The translations under genes and the position numbers were made by a program. A DNA stretch of 64,000 nt from Pomacea canaliculata. Lineage: Eukaryota > Mollusca > Gastropoda > Architaenioglossa > Ampullariidae. The stretch lies in NCBI RefSeq assembly GCF_003073045.1, contig NC_037596.1, forward strand, positions 15,069,012 to 15,133,011, given 5' to 3'. Of this stretch, positions 27,401 through 45,999 are shown piece after piece. The notes below the pieces were generated by a model, which saw only the letters and a program-made list of their open reading frames with translations, searched no databases and was not told the DNA's origin. Numbering within the stretch: position 1 is the first letter of the stretch; every line of letters begins with the position of its first letter.

Positions 27401-29846
27401 TTCTCTGAATATGGATTATCAGCTTTACGATCATAAGCCATCGAAGTCATTGAGATCTTAGCATGCCTATTTCCCTTAGTAACAACGGTTTTCCTTTTCA
27501 TATTTAACAAAAAAATCGTGTGACATATTTCCAAACACGGTTTGAAGTTTCCTCCCAATGCAGACTGCTTAATGCATCTAAATTTTTAACGAAAACAGAG
27601 TTACATCTTTAGGTGTGCTTCATAAATTACTAAGACAAGGTAGACGGTATGCAATTTCTTTTTCTTTAAAAATAAGAATTTGCTCCTAACCTGTTCCAGC
27701 TTTGGATTCTGAAAAATTATTTGCTGCATTTGGTGGGTGGTAATATTTGGGCATGCAATTGTTGTGGTGATTCGAATGCCAGTAGCTATATCAGACACCA
27801 GATGTTTCAACATGGCTTCTGCTTTCTTTAAATGTTCTGCAGCTTCTTTCAGTTTCTTTGTCACTCTTGCCACCTGTTTTTCTTGCTCCTCTGCTACGGT
27901 GTTGTAGCTAACAGCCTTCACCTCGCAAATAACAAAACCGTAGTTTTTGTGAATGAGAAGAACATTAAAGTCACCTTGCCTCCAGCTCCATGGCAGTGTT
28001 TTGGGCAGGTTGCTGGGTAACGGCAATTGGGCAGCTGCCTTAGCAAAACGCTGTTCTCCTAGATATGATCCAAACGAAAACTGACTTAGACATATAAATG
28101 TTTCTCTTTGTTTCATCGAGAATGTCTTCAAAGTAAGCAGCACTCGCTGTAAGGCTTCGTCAAAACCCACATCACTTTCCTGGGCAGAAGCACGTGGAAA
28201 GGTCGCTGAATAATCTGTCACCTGTTTTTGGCTATGGAGAACAAAGACATCTTGACCTGCTACTGTTTGCTTTGTCATAGGCACTCGAGCAATGTAGACT
28301 GGCGGTAGGAAGTATGTCTTAGTTTCATAGTGAGGAAATGCTTCTTCAACCCATTGAAGCCAATATCTCTTCGCGTCTATTCTGATGGCATCCTGGAAAA
28401 TTAGTGCACAAAGTGTAGATAATAAAAGAAAATACTATTTTTGTAGATATAAAGAATGTGTTGTCCATCTCATCAATTTGTCTCTACATACGTCTACCAG
28501 TAAAAGACAAATTCAACGTCAGTTGGGTTGTTTACACTAACTAAAATGTTTTTTGGATGGCCAAAAGTGACATTCAGATAATGTAAAAAGAATTTTTAAA
28601 AGTATCTGAAATTCTACTTAATGATAGGCATGCAAAAGGTTTTGTCAGCGATCTTAAGACATCCAAATCTTTGTTCTTATGGTATTGTTGATTGGCAATG
28701 TGTTATTCAAACACCTCTTCCTTATGGAGCGGCTACTACTTGTCCTCTAGGTTATATGAGATATTATCTGATTTAAGCAACTTTTGGTGTAATAATGTTT
28801 TTGTTAATTAAAACATTGAAGATTACAGACTGCATGAATATATTTATTGCCTTTAAGAATGGTAAAACCAACCTGTTCGCCTGTCATTTCAGTAATAAGT
28901 CGAACAGCTTCTCGACATTGACTGCGAGTGCCTCGGATCACAATGGATCTTATTCCCTCTGTAGATGGTTCGATATCAAACTCTGCACTCGATAACTTTT
29001 TGACATCTTAAATTAGATAAAATAATAAAAGCTTAATTTTGTGTCTAAACATAAAGATATTTATATCCTTATAAAATATCAAACGTTGAACCTTTACCTA
29101 CCACTTTCTTACTGAGCAATGTATATTGATTAAGGTAGTTTAATGATGCATATAAGATGTATAATGACAGTATAGTTAAGTTTTACTGTAAAAAGAGCCA
29201 TCTAAAAAGGTGGTATATGTATAAAATACCGCATCTAATAGTTATTGATATTATCACTGGGACACATACATTAATAGAAAAAAGTATGCTTGATCTCTAA
29301 TTGATAACGTGTAACACACAAAGATGGCTGCTGCAAAGCCACTACATATTTTCGAATAAAAAGTTAAAACAGATGTGTGTGTCTATATATATATATAGAT
29401 ATACCTGGGAGTCGTATCCTATTAAAAAGGCTGTCTGAAACAGTGTACACGAAGTCAATAATTGATGTCCACCTTTCACGTTGCTTTCTTTTGCTAGATC
29501 GACCCACTGTTTCTTGATCAGTGTGGTCCATTTTATGATGATCAATCTGTATGTTAGACAATAATCAAGAAAAATTTTTTTTTATTCAAATTCAGTCTGT
29601 AAATTTTAAATTTTAGACGAAAATTAAATATTCATTGCTAATAGTTATGATTGCTATACACTTTTACACATTAACAGGCCAATGCCATATATATATATAA
29701 AGATGAATGTGACACTGACCAAATGTTTATGTAACAATGTGAGTAAAAAATAGTAGAACACACGTCCTATTCGTATACATAAATACTATAAAAAATACAG
29801 TATGTTTGAAGCTTACCAAGTGTCGACCGTCGTTCTTTGTTGACAT
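24453..29846 (-). CDS. Gene B: KH-NERD nuclease-P-loop helicase protein, 836 aa
   Basis: Eight exons (high to low) keep frame throughout: 29846-29817, 29546-29405, 29006-28873, 28392-27691, 27300-27074, 26808-26326, 26039-25648, 24853-24453. The first exon encodes only MSTKNDGRHL and joins in phase 0 to the basic exon (SSKRKQRER). A start at the internal Met at 29531 is the alternative. Residues 57-102 are the KH-like segment (IVIRGTRSQ). Residues 102-336 hold the NERD-like nuclease, with EVK kept but GDFN where A and C have GDFD, so the likely catalytic Asp is Asn. Residues 411-572 hold the P-loop NTPase (GPPGTGKS at 26610-26633; HVIADEVGP). Residues 572-703 hold the FTRPLRSPPPVIREI block and a CNRCG pair. 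The end is SF1-like (AMSRCTSQLVVV) with an acidic tail. No kinase exon is seen upstream. Orientation is opposite to A and the same as C. Nuclease activity is doubtful; ATPase residues look intact. Confidence 0.85.
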
Positions 29847-31639
29847 TTACAATACTCCATTTCCAACACGTTGATGTGTTGCGTAGCATATCGTATACAA
29901 GTACAATCCTCGGTCTTTATGTCAATAGGTAAGCCACCTAAGTCCACTTTTATGTATTATCCCTGCAAGTTCATGTTAGTTTACTAGTAATCCTTATCTA
30001 AAGTCGTTTGCTATCGAAGGAATGTATTCTACAGTTATCGTTTGACTGTTCTTGGTTTCAACACTTTTAGGCCTAAGCCTAAAGGTTTATTTGCCTTCTC
30101 TGCGTCACTACGCTTTTTTTCCCGGTACTTTAGCGTTTTCTGTGTAAAACGCCATAATAAAGAAATGATGCTTAGGTGACATCTAAGACGTAGAAGATGT
30201 CTAGGACGACATTGCGCTAAAAAAAATGAAGATGTTTTTACCGCTCTCTACAAAATTCGGCCTAAGCCTGTCATGGGTCTTAAACATGACTGCATGTAAA
30301 CTGTCCCCGACCGTTGTAAGTTTCTTTCTAGCATACCTATATTTTTTTTAAAAAAAAGTAGGGGGAAATTAGCCTACTATTAAAAAAAACTATGTTCACT
30401 AAAAATTGCTGTCATTAAAAAATTGCTGTCAGTTTACTAATCATTTTTACTGGGTGGCTTCCTCTTTTATAAGCTCTCTGAAAAACTTATAAGAATTTTC
30501 CTTGTAGGCTGGATTGACATGTGCATTATTATAAATTAATATAAACAAAATCCAGCACTTCACAGATAATGTTTCGTTTTAAATTACACTTTTCAATGCC
30601 TGATTTAGTTTATAAATTAAGGTATTTTGGAGATTATTTAAAGAACGAAATGTAATTTGCAGAAATAGCTGAATGTTTGTCCATCATGTAACACTTACAG
30701 TTTATACAAATAGCAGTTAGCTGCCTAAACGAGAGACGTTACCAGGGGAACGAATATATTATAGTACTCTAAAGCGTCAGATAAAGAGAGCTTAAGAAAG
30801 TCCGTACAGAGCAAACCGGTCAGACAACAGTACTAGACACTGGCTTCAATGTTTAGCCGTCCCCATGGTAAATAATATATACATTCGGTGCTCGGGTCAG
30901 GGGATAAGCAGGGTAGTAAACAGAGCCGTAACTTTACACAACAGTAGACATTATCAAAGCTGCTCCAGTAGAGTCTTAACTGCAAAGGTTTTCAAGTAAA
31001 CAAACTGCGTTTTAGAGACGAGGTCGGAACGCTTCGAGGTTTTGATAGAGCAATATCTCAAGGGTCTGGAGCATTAATATATTTTGCTTTAAAATTTATC
31101 GATGAAGCCATTAATTTGGAAGCACTTTGACGTGGTCGACACGTTTACAGAATATTACGCCATTTGCTTGAAGCAGCGATGACCTTGTGGTTCAGAACAC
31201 TATCTGTCACATAGTTCAGAGTGGCTGATATCCGAGAGGAAGATATACGACGACCAGCTTTATAATACACCTGGACATGTAGCTATTCAGCTCAGTGACG
31301 ACTTTTTGTTAAGCCGTAAACCATTTAGCATTAAACAGTCCATACAATATCACTATGGGCTGCAGCCATAAGATTGATTTGTAATATGGAGTCCTTCATA
31401 ATTTGTTTTCGGCTCCAACCATCCCTCAGTGCCTTTAAAGATTAAGATGTTCTGATGAATTGTAACCCAGAAAGTTCGTGTATCACAAGCAAATTATGGA
31501 TCTACTCTTAAAGGTAAAATTATATGTGTTGCATTGTCCGCCTACAATAATGAATTCCTAAGAAAAAATAGTACAGACATCCTAGAATGAAAAATATCTA
31601 AAGCGATTAACGTTAAGAGTGCTGTATTGAAATATCCAT
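29847..31639. other. Spacer upstream of gene B
   Basis: The presumed promoter of gene B lies just above 29850 on the minus strand; no TATA box stands out. The rest shows no coding content. Confidence 0.4.
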
Positions 31640-31676
31640 GTAAAAAGTGCTATCAAAACATCACTACTGAAACATC
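31640..31676 (-). repeat. Ig-family downstream motif, copy 1
   Basis: Reverse complement reads TTTCAGTAGTGATGTTTTGA. It is oriented like gene D and lies about 2.5 kb past its last recognised exon. Confidence 0.6.
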
Positions 31677-32327
31677 TTTACTAACGTTTCACACCGATCG
31701 GCGTGAAGCTGTTCTGCTAGGGTAGTGTCGAACAACACATGCTATGCTTTAAAAAATGAATACAAGAGGGAGAAAACTACTGGTACATTCAAAATTTGTT
31801 TTAGTATGAATTCCTTTCCTTTAACAGCTGTTAAAAAATCAAGCAATCAGTTATTTTGTTATGTTTGAAAGCAGGCAAGTCCTAGTTGATCAAGCTGTAT
31901 TAATTATATAAAGGTTTTGATCTTTAGGGTTGTAAAAATCAACGAATTGTATCTTATTCAAAAGGTGGAGCAGCAAGGTCTGTTTGCACACACGCATACG
32001 CGCACCCACCCCCACCCACCACCACCACCACCACCACCTTACACACAACCTACGACTACAACAAGTAACGATATAGGAAAAAACAGAATTATGAGGCGAG
32101 CTTACATGGTGAATGTCCCCAAGGTCGTCTATAAGGCGTAAACATGTGGAGAATACAGTGTTGCTAAGAAATTACAGAAGCACTTCGGCAGAGAGAAAAA
32201 GACTGGCATTGTCAACAACTCCCGCCCATGGTACAGTGCAAGTCAGGACTCGGGTACGAATATTTTGTTTCGTAGCTAGATAATTTACGGAGCAACAACA
32301 TGTGATTATAGCTTTCTAATCAAAGGT

Positions 32328-32830
32328 ACAAGCATGATAAGTGTAGATTAAAAGGTAATTATCTGACCTACTTAAAAATCAAGTGATGTATGTAAAGAAG
32401 TTTTGGCTAGGAATCAAAACTTGAAAGGTTAAAGTGACTATTAAGGCGTTAACAATTTCTCGAAAGTTTTTTAAACAGGTAGAACAGGTTAGCGATAAAA
32501 TGAATTACGTCTAAAAAGCTTACCTCACAATCAGAGGCCAAGTTTCAGTGAGTCAGACAGCAATAACTCAGCAGTCACTAATTTTAATGATATTTCATCA
32601 CATAAATATTTGGAAAACCAGATATACGTTTCATTTTTTAAAGTACACGAGCTTTCATTTGTATTAAGTAAACAGACTGCTTTTCTAGTTTTCGTTTCTT
32701 CTTGTTCTTTCCTCATTGTGTTCACAACATTTTTTGAAACCTATTCATATTTTTTAAGATAATGTATGACCTGTAAACAACATTATATAACTGCATATGA
32801 TTGTGTAGTCTTTTTCATGTTGTTATTTAG
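32328..32830 (+). repeat. Diverged paralogous segment, copy 1
   Basis: Colinear similarity with 48440-49458: AAGCATGATAAGTG / AAACAGGATAAGTG, then TCTGACCTACTTAAA / TCAGACCTATTTAAA, then GGCGTTAACAATTTCTCGAA / GGCGTTAACAGTTTCTCGAA (32446-32465), then TGAGTCAGACAGCAATA / TGAGACAAACAGCAATA, then a block near 32760-32830 matching 49380-49458. No plus-strand gene follows it. Confidence 0.6.
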
Positions 32831-33889
32831 GCTACGACCCTTATGCCAAAAACAACTGTATCTAATCTGTGACGTTAAACTTTCGAAGAAGTTAATAGGG
32901 AGACATGATCTACTCATCTCTTCTACAACCAGCTTTAGTCAGTCATACATTACTGCAGGTGCACAAAGCTGTGTGAAGTAATCACTTATATGTGCGAAGT
33001 GTGGAAGGTATCCTATAATAATATTAAATAATAAAAAATCAACAACCAAATGTTAATAAAAGAACCATATAAATATTGTCCTTAACTCTGTTTAACATAG
33101 ACCACATGTACATATGCATATGTGTATCATTGCTTGTATGTTATGACAGTTATGCATTTATGTTAAATAGATAAGTGTGCATTATGTATATATGCATGTA
33201 TTGTTGTATATATATATGTTTAGATATGTATGACTTATCTTTTCATTTCTGGATGTCTGTGATATGCAAATTATTCCCATGTGTATAAGTTCATTATGCA
33301 GTTCTACTGTATTTATATATTTATGCATGGATCGTAAGCGCAAACATTGCACGTTCATGTAAATGCATGATTAACTGTCTGTGCTTATGTGCATGCGTAT
33401 GGACAGAGTTCTGACTCCTACCAAGCCGCATCAACATGGAACGCATTATTATCCATTAGTCTTTGTCACTCTAATTGTCTTTAAGATTAAATCCATTAAA
33501 TCCAAACTTCTTGAACGTGCATAACATGTGTCTGTATTTACTTTTTGTATGAGTGTGTGTGTGTGTGTGTAGAAATGTTCCTGCTTGTTTTATGCAAATA
33601 TTGGTGAATAGTTGTTAATGATTTGTGACCCATAACGATAAAATGAGTCTTAAGTCGGAAAGTTGAGATTTTCCAAATTGCATACTGTTAAAAACGTGTG
33701 AACAGTGAACGTGGAATTTGGGAGCTCTAACTTGTGAACAGCAAACAATGGAATTACTTTTGTGAGAACACTAACAGGACGAAACACCAGAAAGATAAGT
33801 TTTCAGATTATGTAAATACTTGGAAACTACTCTTTTATATATCTTTACTCTTTTGTTTGAGTATATTCTTTTAATTGGTACTGAGGTAT

Positions 33890-34042
33890 CTTTATTGAAT
33901 GTGTTGTAAATAGCTAGCAAAACTATCCATCGTGCAGCAGGGCTCACCTCAAGTTCATTTCAGGGGGTCATATTTAGACTATGTATGATCTATGTAAAAT
34001 GTTCTGAGCAAAATTTTGGAAAGGCGCTTTTTGTAAATCCTA

Positions 34043-34099
<57 letters not shown>
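33890..34099 (+). mobile_element. L2/CR1-like retroposon 3' end with ATT-repeat tail
   Basis: The segment ending AAATTTTGGAAAGGCGCTTT, then TTGTAAATCCTAATTATT, matches the usual 3' terminus of L2-type LINEs and their dependent SINEs (GAAAAGGCGCTATATAAAT plus a short tandem repeat). It runs directly into 58 bp of ATT repeats (34042-34099). No polymerase is recognisable upstream, so it may be a severely truncated LINE or a SINE. Confidence 0.55.
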
Positions 34100-34166
34100 G
34101 TGTGTAAATTAGTTCATGCATGCCTAAATGTAAAAAAAAATAATAAATTACAAACTGATTACTTAC

Positions 34167-36883
34167 CATCAATCAATTCAGGCTTCCGACCGTTAACTGT
34201 ATATTATCATTGACAAATTAAAATATGCTCGTGTTTAATTATTTGATAAACTAAGGGATTTTACTAAATTTTTTAATATCAACACACAAAAAAGAAAAGT
34301 GCATCCAATCGAATGTGTGTGCAGGTGTATAAGTATCTTTGTAAAAATATTTATGTAAGAGGCTATCAAAACTATCTGGTTTACCCATCTTTGTTTTTTG
34401 TTTTGTGTGGTTCACTGATAATCATTTATCATAGTAATATACCTCAGAAGATCCTGAGATTAGTTTATCTACAGAGCCATTAGTGTATTGCTAATATCAG
34501 AGCTGAACCCATTTTATAATTAAAGGGGAATAAGTAACTTGCTTGTAACTCGTAATGTTACTTAATGCTAAAAGGCTGTAATTTTGTGCATAAAATCCAT
34601 TAAAAACATTAACTCCAAAGTGATAAGTGGCATAAAATCCCCATCCCCCGAAAAAACAACACTTCATTAAGTGGAATTTTAAACTTTGGTACAATCATGA
34701 AAAAGTGCCTAAGTGAAATGCATTTTTATTTAGTAAAATCTTTATAAACTAGTATATATGGCACAAGTATGAAAGAAACCAGTTTCCAAACTTTATTTTG
34801 GTCTTTGAAGTGTAGATTGGGTGATTAGACGGGCTGAATTAGATCGAGAAACTAATAAAGTTTAAAATGGTGCACATAACCGAGTTAATAAACTTGTGTT
34901 AACAATATTCACACTGACCTGAGCTGTCGATGAGGCCAAAGCTTATGTTGGAATTTCCTATCTCTGTTATGACATGTAGCATCCAAATCCCTTGTCCAAT
35001 CCATGATTCAGTCGAAAGATTTAATGTCAAATTAAACTCCGGGACACTTCCACTCAGGCTACATGCCACTTCCTTCGTGATGGGCTGCGGAGGCATCTTG
35101 GTCATCCGACATTTTCTTATATTGCTTGTGTAGGATTTCATTCGAAATGTTATTTTTTCACCTACGATTCTCGCTAAATCTAAGACTTGCTTAGATATGG
35201 GGGACAACTCAGGCAAACCTGAAAACAAAAATAGAGGAACATTTAGAATGCAATGTCGTGGTGGATTATGATTATTTTCATCCAGATGATCATGATAGTG
35301 ACTACTAATTACATGGTATAGAGCTTACATTTGACAAGAATGGTCACATATCGGTTTAGCTCCGACCCCGGCGCCTCACATCCGATGGTCAGCCTCACAT
35401 CGTTGCAGTTAAAATCTCGCGACAGCACGAGTGGTCCCTCTTTTTGTCTTGTCGAGCTGAGTGTGCTCCCTTTGCCATCCACTAAGCGAATGCTAACTGC
35501 AGGGTTTCCATTAATAAAGGAACACGAGATGCTGGACTCCTGGTTCTCGGCAACATACTCAGTCCCATTAACATCTCGGCCATTCAAACGCAGCGCTGTG
35601 ATTGTTGCCGGATCTGTCGTAACAATAGAAAATCGAATAATGTACCAGAAATTAATAGACCCTGATTCTTTAATGTTCATTCTAAGTAATTTCTAATAGT
35701 TATTAAGAAACAAAAGAATACAGCAGGAGTATAATTCAGATTTTCAGGAGCGTGCAGTGTGTAAAAAAATAGTAATCCTACCGATTGTATATTTTTTCTC
35801 TGTGTAAACCATTCAAAAAGAAGTACTACACGCGATAAGCACACTTTTTCCTTTTAATCTCGTTTCCGCACGAGCACGCGCGCACACACAGAGTATGCAA
35901 AGATAAAGAAAGAAATGGAAAAAGAGATAGGCAAAATACAAAGAAAGACTGACAAATTCTAAATTCTATCTACAGGGTTATTCACAAATATTCTGTATTG
36001 TTGCATTATCTTATTGTGACTGAATAAGAGATATAAGAAGCTTACCAAGCAAAAAGTCTATTAACGCTACTAAAAATCAACATACTTTTAATATAAAAAT
36101 TTTGTCATACGTACAGGTCACTTGCAGCTTTGAGTATTTAAGTACAAGTGGAGTAGAGTTCTGTCTGAAGAGCTCCCACATGATGTCCCTGTAGGTTCGC
36201 TTTACAAACAAGGTAAAGCGCATTTCTGATTTGTCGGCCTCGCAGACTGAAGAAATTGTTTGATTTTTACACACACCATTACTATCAGACATCCAACGGC
36301 ACCAGCAAACAATGTGGTATGTTTCCTTTTCACACAATTTTATTTCAACATTAAAGCTCGAGTCTTCAAAAGTCTCGCTGGTTGCTGGAGTAAATTTATG
36401 GCTGAAGACGGCTGATGTGTTCTCTTTCACTGAAACCTCTTCGTACGATGTGTGTTTTGCATCAGTTGATGCACCTGCAAAATATAAATGTTTGTTAGTA
36501 AGGTACCTGCAAAAAACAGTTTATCATATCAGTTCCTTAGACGAAATATTTGAGAGGACAAATTAAATGGGTCTTAAGTTTATTATTTATTTTAGAAATC
36601 TTAGGAAGATAGTTCGTTTTAAACTTCAACTACAGTCTGGATTAAAAATGACAAAAGAGAGAAAAAAGGAATACATTACTTAACGCTATGAAGGATAAAT
36701 GCATCATGAAAATGAAATGAAATACAGAGGAAGCGGATATATATATATATATCAGTATATGAACGATAAAATATGACATGATGATGATATCGACGACGAC
36801 TCACATCCGAGCATGCTACTTTTTCCAGTCGTTATACAGCATGAAAAACTCAACAGCCACCAAAGAAAAAGCTGTCTGTCCAT
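34167..36883 (-). CDS. Gene D: secreted or membrane Ig-like protein, 3' end not resolved
   Basis: Exons: 36883-36805 (signal peptide starting MDRQLFLWWLLSF), 36474-36115, 35613-35329, 35218-34919, and a 30-nt candidate 34196-34167. Every junction is phase 1, the usual arrangement of extracellular Ig exons. The second exon is a cysteine-rich domain (about 120 residues, seven Cys, CWCRW motif). The third is Ig-like (SISCSF...LTIGCEAP). The fourth is another Ig-like domain with a single strand-B cysteine (VACSLSG). I found no convincing membrane exon or stop below 34167, so it may be diverged, farther downstream, or absent. The family 3' motif on this strand near 31.65 kb suggests the gene may reach there (inference). 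The domain order differs from E and F. An upstream in-frame Met exists at 36958, but MDRQ gives the better signal peptide. The ligand is unknown. Confidence 0.62.
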
Positions 36884-38974
36884 CTTGATGTTTTCTGTTG
36901 TCTCACGTTTAGATGAATCACTGGGCAGAGCATGTGGGTCTTGCAAACTTAATAGCATCGTATTAATTCTCGGCCTTCCGCATCGTAATTACCAGGTTTG
37001 TCACTAAATACGAAGCTAATTTTGAATCCTATCATTTTCGTGTTTCTTTACTGAACGATGGCAATTGCCAGACAAACGATGACATGACTAAAGTACACAG
37101 GACTGTACACTTTAACAGAAACTGATTCCTTTAATTTATTTGATTTTTTTTTTTTTTTTGCATGGAGTGTGCTTGGGGGAAGAAAAGAAGAAAAATGTTA
37201 TCAGTTTAGAAAACCATTGTCATCTGTTACCGTTTAGCTCTGATAAAATAAAAGAAACAAGCAGTTATGTATGTGCACCGTGTCTGATCTTTTCTATGGA
37301 ACAACAAGCTTGTCTTCCACTGCCTTTGACTTTCTCAGACAAATTGGACACACGTCACTGATAATGCAAAGGGATAATTTACCAGTCATGCATAGGCAAA
37401 CTTCGAAACTTTGATTTTGTGTTTTTTGTAGTTAAATACAGAACACGAGAACTGTAGCGTTTGCTCGAGTAAAGGTTGTTTCAACTAGTATTATTTCCTC
37501 ACTTGGCTGTGTGACGACTTGAGTTGTGCAGCCGAAAATGGGTGATGGGTTCAAGCTGTCAGTAATGTTACTATTGACAAGGACACAGGGCATTGCAAAC
37601 ACTGTAATCTGATAACAGACTTAAGTGGAAGAAACGTTTAAATCTTCAAAACCGTCCAGAACTTAATTTCTAATGTCACCTTTCAGTTCCCCAGCATTTC
37701 TGGTATCATCAGCTGCAGTGGATGTAGGTGTTATTTGTGTGTTAGACTCTTGGTTTCAGTTAAGCATAATACAAATCCACACTGTTTATATAATTTTCAG
37801 AAAATCTTACCAGTATCTAGAAAGGTCATGGGTTCTGTCATCTTAGTGTACGTGGTAGAACACGTGCTTCTTTTAATATTTTCTCATATTTTTTTCCAAC
37901 CGCATGACTACGATATAGAGTGAGTATTAGAATATGTACTGCACAAGGCAGGTTTTATATCGTTGTAATTTAATCAGGTCTTTTATGTGTGAGAGAGAGA
38001 GAGAAAGAATGAAAGAGTGGGTGGGAGGGAAGCTTTCAACACTAAGGTTCATATTATGTCCCTTTGACTCCAGCAGCAGCACCGTGTAGTACTTTATCCT
38101 CTCTTTCATTATACAAAGCTTTAAGAAGTGCATGAGTACAAGTGTTATTTTTTGTGACACTGAGATCTGTAATGTTAAATATTCGTTAAGTTTCTTTAAA
38201 CGCATTAGTCAAATATGTTGTGCTAGAATCAGAATTTATTGAAGAGGTTCATTTCATTGGTCTTTATATTTCCCAAGATTGTATAGAAGGTAGCGGAGTT
38301 ATTGTCCCTGATAGATGTTGTACACAAAGCCATAACCCGAAATTGGGACTAACAGGAAAACACAAAACTTGGTGCTGTTGTTAAAATACTTGGATATCGT
38401 AGTGATGATAAATGTTTAATTACCCGCATGAGCGTGCACAGTAACACCAGTGTATGTGAGGAGAGTGTGAATGGTGTGTGCACGAGTGAGTGTGGGAGAA
38501 GAGATAAAAAGCTGGAGGGTATAAAAAGAGCTATAAAAAAATTCAGATTATAAGTATCAACATAATTATGGTTTATTCGACATCAAAGGTTACAATTCTA
38601 GCATTTAAATAGTCAACACAAACTACACGTGCTGCGACACATCTTTCATCAGATTTTTGTTTCGTCCCTCACCATTCTTGTTTTAATATTTTAAAAGAGT
38701 AAAAACACTGTTAACCAAAATTTCATTTATTCCATTGAATATTTTTGATTACAGTTTTCTGACCTACAGACACAAGTAAAGAACCAATATACGGATTATA
38801 ATAGGAAAGCTTTAGAAATATATCATCTCCCAACTCAAATCTATTGACATAATCTTTCCATTAGGTCAATATATATTTCCCAACTCTATGTCTAGATATT
38901 TCAAACTAGAATTTACGTGACACTTCATAAATACATAAAATAAATAGTTGATTAATTAAAACAGAGTTTTGTAG
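36884..38974. other. Spacer upstream of gene D
   Basis: Contains the presumed promoter of gene D. No coding exon was recognised; a short GA-rich stretch occurs at 37990-38005. Confidence 0.4.
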
Positions 38975-39022
38975 AGCGTGTGACAAATCGTTATCAAAAC
39001 ATCACTGCTGAAACAATCATCA
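38975..39022 (-). repeat. Ig-family downstream motif, copy 2
   Basis: Reverse complement reads TTTCAGCAGTGATGTTTTGA then TAACGATTTGTCACACG. It lies about 0.75 kb beyond the stop of gene C and upstream of gene D. Confidence 0.7.
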
Positions 39023-39460
39023 CATCGATCTCTAGAGCAACCGTTAGTGAAATTTCCTTAACTAAATTTTCAGAACCTTAAGTTGCTTTATTTCTACCTG
39101 CAAAGTTGGTTCCTAAATCCTTTGCTACTAGTAAACAATTGAACGATGAAGACTCTCATTCAAATATTACAAATATCATAAAAAAAACAAAAATGCAACA
39201 AAAATATAAAAATGTAGTGTTCCTGACTTTATTCTTTTCTTTTCTGATTTTAAAGTTTAAGAAAAAATCTTTTCACTGATATGATGTTTCTTTGCTGCGT
39301 CATTTGGACCTTACAATTCAAGTATTTGGATCTACAGATATTATTATCCATAAAAATAAACAAAACGCTTTCCACGTGAGAGAATAAAGGTTCTAAATGT
39401 TCTGCCTCTAAACGCTCAAGGTGAAATTCCCAGAAGACCTTAACTCTGTGTTTTGATGGG

Positions 39461-39507
39461 CGTGTGAGAAGTTGTTATCAAAGCATTGCTGCTGAAACAA
39501 CCATCAC
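39461..39507 (-). repeat. Ig-family downstream motif, copy 3
   Basis: Reverse complement reads TTTCAGCAGCAATGCTTTGA then TAACAACTTCTCACACG. It lies beyond the likely poly(A) signal of gene C, so it probably is not part of that transcript. Confidence 0.7.
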
Positions 39508-39656
39508 TACGGACCAGTCATCACCACTCCTTAAGGGTATGTGTATCTCTTTAAAATCCTAAGAATTTACATATGCTTTGTTCGTACTCTGGTAAGCTGC
39601 ATTCTTATTCTTTTTCTGCTTACATTACACTCAAACAGAAAACACTGTGTGTGTTA

Positions 39657-39662
39657 TTTATT
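39657..39662 (-). terminator. Poly(A) signal AATAAA, gene C
   Basis: Reverse complement is AATAAA, 61 bp past the stop codon of gene C. Confidence 0.5.
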
Positions 39663-39722
39663 ACACATGTTGTGATAAATGTAAAACTACATGTGTTTAA
39701 AAATACCATTTGAACTATTTGA

Positions 39723-44887
<5,165 letters not shown>

Positions 44888-45310
44888 TTTAATACCTGGA
44901 TTTTTTTGAGAAAACATGAACGTTTTTGTTTTATTTACTATGGTACATTTACAACTGCAAATAATATACAAAGTATAAAAGTTGTACAGCGTTAGTTGTA
45001 AAAATTAATCTTGCTTTAAATGTTCTTTACATAAATATGGAAATAATCTGGTCTCCTCCTTGAATCTGTAGGGACTCTTGTAGTAAAAATATAAAGTAAT
45101 TTTTTAACTTTACATTTATGTATAGATTAGACGGTATGGTCTATAAACTACAGTAAGACTTAACACAACTACATACTTTTATCTTTAGTTACGATTCTTT
45201 CGCACAAAAGACTCTCTCATATTAAAGCCCTGGATATTTAACTAATCTAAAGTGTGATATTAAACGCCTTGATGCTAGTTTTTAATGTCAGTTAATGCTA
45301 AATACGTCAC

Positions 45311-45376
<66 letters not shown>
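45311..45376. repeat. ATT microsatellite
   Basis: Twenty-two ATT units in the spacer between gene C and gene E. No retroposon body was recognised beside it. Confidence 0.96.
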
Positions 45377-45377
<1 letters not shown>

Positions 45378-45999
45378 ATCCATTGGATTTGTTACGTTAG
45401 AGACATCTAATAATCCGCCATAAATATTGCAATCAAAGTAATAGGGTTATAATTGTATATTTACTTCTAGCATATTTTTTTTTACCAGAGACTGAAAGAA
45501 GGGAGAATGAGAAACTAAATGAAAATAAGAAAGGAAAGGAATGTATACGGAAAGACCTATTATGCTTAAAAATATCAAAAGATATCGCAGGAAAAAGAAA
45601 TATAGTAATATGTTGTGTGTACGGAGTTTTATGGCGGCATGTTACACTGTAAAGCACTTAAACTATAATGTCCAGTTGATAAGACATAGCGTGTGTGAAT
45701 GTATGAAATGGTAACACATCACCACTTGGTAAGCTCCTCTATTTAAACTACTGATCGTAAAAAGAAAAGATAGATAAGCGAACAATTATAGAACAGATAG
45801 ATAGGATGCCAAAAATTTGAGTAAGAAAGCAACAGAAAAAGCCACAAATTAACCAAGACATGTATCAGGCAGGCAATACAAAAATGTCAGATAATTACAA
45901 AAGAAAGACTTCTATCAAAGACAAAAAGGCAACGGGAACAGTAAACTATTTTACTTATATAGTGGACACTGTAGTGTATAGGCCATATAAACAACTTAC

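Noticed and set aside
31985-32040. CCACC/CACA-rich tract encoding a His/Pro-rich peptide
   Set aside because: Simple-sequence DNA without splice signals or conservation evidence.
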